From Glycine soja (lineage: Eukaryota; Streptophyta; Magnoliopsida; Fabales; Fabaceae): a DNA stretch of 64,000 nt. The translations under genes and the position numbers were made by a program. The notes under the pieces are model-generated. The model was not told where the DNA came from. It saw only the letters and a program-made list of their open reading frames with translations, and made no database searches. Numbering within the stretch: the first letter of the stretch is position 1; each line of letters opens with the position of its first letter. This document shows, piece after piece, positions 59,880 through 64,000 of this stretch. Location of the stretch: assembly GCF_004193775.1 (NCBI RefSeq), contig NC_041021.1, positions 2,862,001-2,926,000 on the forward strand, given 5' to 3'.

Positions 59880-62800
59880 CGAGTTAAAGAACAAAATGAC
59901 AAAGGCTGAGAGTTAACCAAGCAACACTTATTATGGTGGCTTCAACAACATAGGTTGTTGAGGTGTAAGATGGATCTCAACCATCAATGTAGGTGACACT
60001 CCGATGACCCACGGGGTGCAATGTGCGAAACAAATATAAAGGAGAATAGGATGCTACAACGGTAGGAACAACAAAAATTAGGGGTGAGACAACATTGGGA
60101 AAATGGGTGCAAGAGTAACAACGAAGCAAAAATAGAATGGGGAGAAAGGGTGCGACGACACAAGAACAAGGAAAGTTAGAGGTGTTAGGGTTTGTACAGA
60201 TGGGGTGCGAGTAAGTGGCTAAACAAAATTGGGGTTCAAGCTAAAATTAATAAAGAGTAAAAAAAATCCATCCATATGCTTTACTATTTCCAATGGACCA
60301 AACAAAAAATGAAGAGTTTTAAATAATTGCTCAAGCAATTCTTAGAACTGGCACTTGCTATTTACACCCATAATCTTGCTACATCCTTACTTGCTCTTTT
60401 AATTTTTTTTTTATTTTCGATTATACTCTTAATTTGTTAAAATATGATTTTGGAAAGTACCTTTTAGAACATCATATATCAATTCCATAAAATTAATTCA
60501 GAATTATATTTTAACAAAATGCATGGTTTCAGAAATTACTTTTCAAAATTGATATATGTTGTTCTAAAAGTAATTTCTAATAGTCATAAACAAAATTTAA
60601 TACAAAATATCAAATGTACCTTCCTTCAAGAGCTACAATAATCATTAATTGTTGGAAGCATACTTTTTTATGCTAAATATTTAGAGACTAATAACATGTA
60701 TACACGAGATTCCCAATTGGTGGTGAAACGTGTAGAGACACAAAAAAGTACCGTATACATTGTATAATATATGAAGTCAACCATGGACCTACCTTGAAAT
60801 ATAATGTCATATGGAGGGAAATGCACAACATCACGAATAAATTTGGTGGTAAATACGAATAATAATGAACATGATGAAGATGAGGGTTCAAAATTAGGAT
60901 TTAAATAATAATGATGATAAAGAAAAAAAATAAGATTTTAAAAGTAACAAATATGGAGGGTGTAAAAATAAGATTTAAAAGGGTATGATTGGTAATAAAA
61001 AATATAAACATAAAGGAAGGGATGTAAGAATAGGGCCTAAAAGGGTATGATCATTAAAACATAATTTGGGTAATTAGTTTCCAGAATTGTTATATGTTCT
61101 AGAAATTAGTTTCTGGAACTATGCATTTTTTTAAAACATAATTCCCTAAATTAGTTTTTTCAAATTGCTATATGTTGTTTTGGAAAGTATTTTTCAAAAT
61201 TGTTTTAACAAATACTCCGGACCAAAACTCTTGATGTTTTAGTTTCTTTTTTTTATAATTATAAAATTCTTCGTATTTTACAAATTTGAAGCCTCTTTAA
61301 TTATTTTCTTCCACATATACTCTCATTATGGACATTTAATAATGGTATTTTAGACTAAATAGGTAGTTTTTGTGTAGTATTAAATATTTTTTAAGCTGTG
61401 TGAACTAACCTTAAACATCAAGAGTTTTTGTCCAGAGAGAGTAAAAGGGTATACTTGGTAATAAAAAATATAAAGAGTAGGGAGGAGTGTACTTAGCAAA
61501 TACTGTGGTGTAAATAGTAGGTGTCTCCATAGCCGAAAGGCCTTTAATACACACTTTAGAAAAGGATGAGAATTGTAAAATTGATTTTGGTAATTCTCAT
61601 TACATTCCAAAAAATTCTATTCCGAAATATAATAAAAAAATACGACCCTTTATAAAATGGAAGTAATGTTTGTAGTTGAAATTGTGTTGATTGTTATTTT
61701 AAAACTCGAGGTTACTCCTTGTAAAAAAAAAAACTCGAGGTTACTAAGATCCCTAAAGAACTACGTGGCAGAGTCTTTTTCCATGGCCAAATTAATGGCT
61801 CGCATCATTAATTAATTCATGACGACCATTATAGTTAACAGTAGCTAAAATGGAATCACAATTTATCACCACAAGTATAGCACAGATGGATTATCAATAC
61901 GTGTTACACGTAAGTAATAAGTTTTTTTTTTCAAAATAAAATTAAAAGTGGTTCTTTATCATTATAAAGTTGAATAATCTTTTCTGCTTTTAGCCTCTCT
62001 TTTTTTGCTGGATAAGCTTTTAGCCTTTATGCATCCTTCGACCTCCTTACCAACCACTCTACTTACAAAATGGCGAAATACCATTGAATGATAAAGTAGC
62101 GTTCAATTTATGCGAAAATAATATGATCAATATTGATGGAAGAGATCATTAATATGATAAGGCAGAAGAAAAATGTATAGAAAAGGAGATAACGAGATTC
62201 CACTTTCTTACATGTGTCACTCAGTTATATTATATAGTTTTTTTTAGGTGGAGTCATTCTCCTAGACAATGATTGAGATCCCTTCCAATGATAAAAGCAT
62301 GTAAAATAAGCGAATATCAACATATTATTAAAATTTACTTTAACTTGAATTCTCACCTACATAATCCATATCAAATCATTTTGTAAAAGTCTAATATCGA
62401 ATCTATTTTGTAAAAGTCTAATGTAAAGGGATATATCCACGAATCGTTAAAAAAATTCAATCTTTCAAAATTAATTTGTGAGATGAGAATTATTTATCAC
62501 TTATATATTCAATCTTAACACTATTTTTAACTAATATGAAACTTTAACCTATTTCATTTTTGGTCATGGTTACTTGTCACATCGTGGGACTTCAACGCAC
62601 CTCTCTTTACCTAAGAATGATCACAGTCAAAGTTTTCCAACACACTCTCTCATACTCAAAGCATATCCTACTTGAAGCCCAACAAACACAAGAGACCCAC
62701 TAATAATCTAAGATAAACTCTAATATCATTTTACAACTTGAATTTTGAACCTAACTTTACTTACAAATCGACTTATTATTGTTTTAAAATAATTTCATTA

Positions 62801-63000
62801 GTTTTGTTAAACTTATAAAATAAATTAATCCTAAATTTTTTTAAAGCCTAATTAGTTAAAAGTAAATATTTAAGTCAATGAATCAAGTTTAATAAATGGA
62901 CTTATTTAATAATAATAATAATGATGATGATGACATGCAATATTATACTAAATTATAATTTAATGCTTTAATATTATATCTTTTTTGGTTTATCTAAAGC
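59880..63000. other. Intergenic stretch without genes
   Basis: Contains a repeated phrase 'aaagggtat(a/g)...ggtaataaaaaatataaa' near 60975 and 61445, and 'agaaattact/agtttctgga' words near 60.5 and 61.1 kb. No supported coding region. Confidence 0.5.
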
Positions 63001-63039
63001 TATAATATACCTTCTTTATACTTTTTTCAAAAATATCTT

Positions 63040-63740
63040 TTTTTCCATAAAGAACTTTTCTGAATATTAAAATTTTAGCACTTTTGAAAAGTACCTTTTG
63101 AAAGTGTTAAAATTTTAACATTTTAGAAAGTACTTTTCGAATGCCACTTTCTAGAAGAAAAATATCCTAAACCCTAAAGATAAAAAATGGGGCACTTGTT
63201 GCCTTTTAAGTTATTTTGTGTTTGGTATGCATTGATATATTCATTTTCTTGATTTCTTTAAAAGAAACCCTAACAGACAAAAATGAAATTATGAGATTTA
63301 TGAAAGCATTTGTAAGAATATAATTCTATAGGTCCATCAAGACTCTAATCACAATTATGTCAAATCTTTCAAGTGAATTAATCACTGAAATCATATATCG
63401 TTTGTTGATGAAGTGACTCATCTAATTAAGAAGTAAAGTTTTAATGACAACAAAAAGCACAAGCAAGCGCCTAGGTTCTTTGCAACTACGACATTACGAT
63501 CATGGACTATCCATAACCGTGCAAAGGTTGCCCCTTAAAGAAAATTTGGTCTCCTTTTTTCTCCCTAAAAATTATTTTTTGGAAAGTATTTTTCATAATG
63601 TTAAAATTTTAACACTTATGGAATGTATTTTTTTTTCCTTCAAAATATATTAAATTTTCAACACTTCCAAAAAATACTTTTTAGAATATTAAAATTTTTA
63701 CACTTAGAGAAAGTACTTTTCAAAATGTCTTAAATTTTTA
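63040..63740. repeat. Interspersed double-palindrome motif array
   Basis: Recurrent pairs of a GAAAGTACTTTTC-like palindrome and a TTAAAATTTTAA-like palindrome: 63056-63150 (three or four units) and 63575-63740 (five units), separated by about 420 bases of other sequence. Related single units occur near 16.4, 60.5 and 61.1 kb. Confidence 0.6.
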
Positions 63741-64000
63741 ACATTCAGATAGTATATTCTAGAAAAAAAGATTTTTTAGGGGGGAGTACAATAAGGGAGG
63801 CATATTAATAAAGTTGAGATATGTAAATAATAACTCAAATGGTCTAGCTATCCACATCCTCTTTAGACTAGATTCAAAGAACTAATCTAGGGTCCAATAT
63901 GGTGATTCAAATGGACTAAATTAGAAAATTTTATCACTTATTCACACACCTATGCTAGAAATTCCAAAATAATCAACACCAAAAGAAACTCACTTGATGT

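Overview
This is a 64 kb piece of a plant nuclear genome. It is AT-rich, with GT-AG introns, long introns, microsatellites and dense transposable elements. Element types and protein matches point to a legume, most likely soybean or a close Glycine relative: a SIRE1-like copia LTR, Tgm-like CACTA elements carrying gene fragments, and soybean-like exon sequences. I had no database access, so all names rest on recognised motifs and exon structure.

Four genes look functional, all on the minus strand: a GPI-anchored X8-domain plasmodesmata callose-binding protein (588-2826, 4 exons, 176 aa); a 14-3-3 protein (17976-24393, 6 exons, 261 aa); a QUASIMODO2-LIKE-type Golgi methyltransferase (29648-34973, 8 exons, 611 or 624 aa depending on one odd splice junction); and a small disordered Gly/Tyr/Asn-rich protein with an ABRE upstream (56808-57218, 136 aa). 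They share no obvious pathway.

Between them lie layers of transposons. From 6.6 to 16.4 kb there is a nest: a broken copia element, then a LINE cut in its reverse transcriptase by a chromodomain gypsy element (11352-16225, target duplication GATGG). Intron 4 of the 14-3-3 gene holds a young, internally deleted copia element (19127-21681, target duplication ACACC). Small insertions include a Tourist-like MITE (30078-30493), a Stowaway-like MITE (about 35625-35810), a plastid psbC fragment (28804-28940) and an IPT9-like gene fragment (26623-27057).

The most unusual part is 37.6-53.4 kb. A 1.5 kb CACTA element (37608-39140, TSD TCC) is followed by a probable 13 kb gene-fragment-carrying CACTA element (about 40339-53358). 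Its cargo, all on the minus strand, comes from a DELLA protein, an LRR receptor kinase, a RING E3 ligase, proteasome subunit RPN8 and a CDK-like kinase, with RPN8 and kinase joined in frame. A SIRE-like solo LTR (43764-44761) sits in an RPN8 intron. A second gene-fragment CACTA element (46264-52611, TSD AAA) is inserted inside the LRR fragment and carries plus-strand pieces of a TPR protein, GABA transaminase, an ABCC transporter and a WD40 protein. This is a Pack-CACTA within a Pack-CACTA. The last 6.5 kb has no gene I can support, only degenerate repeats.
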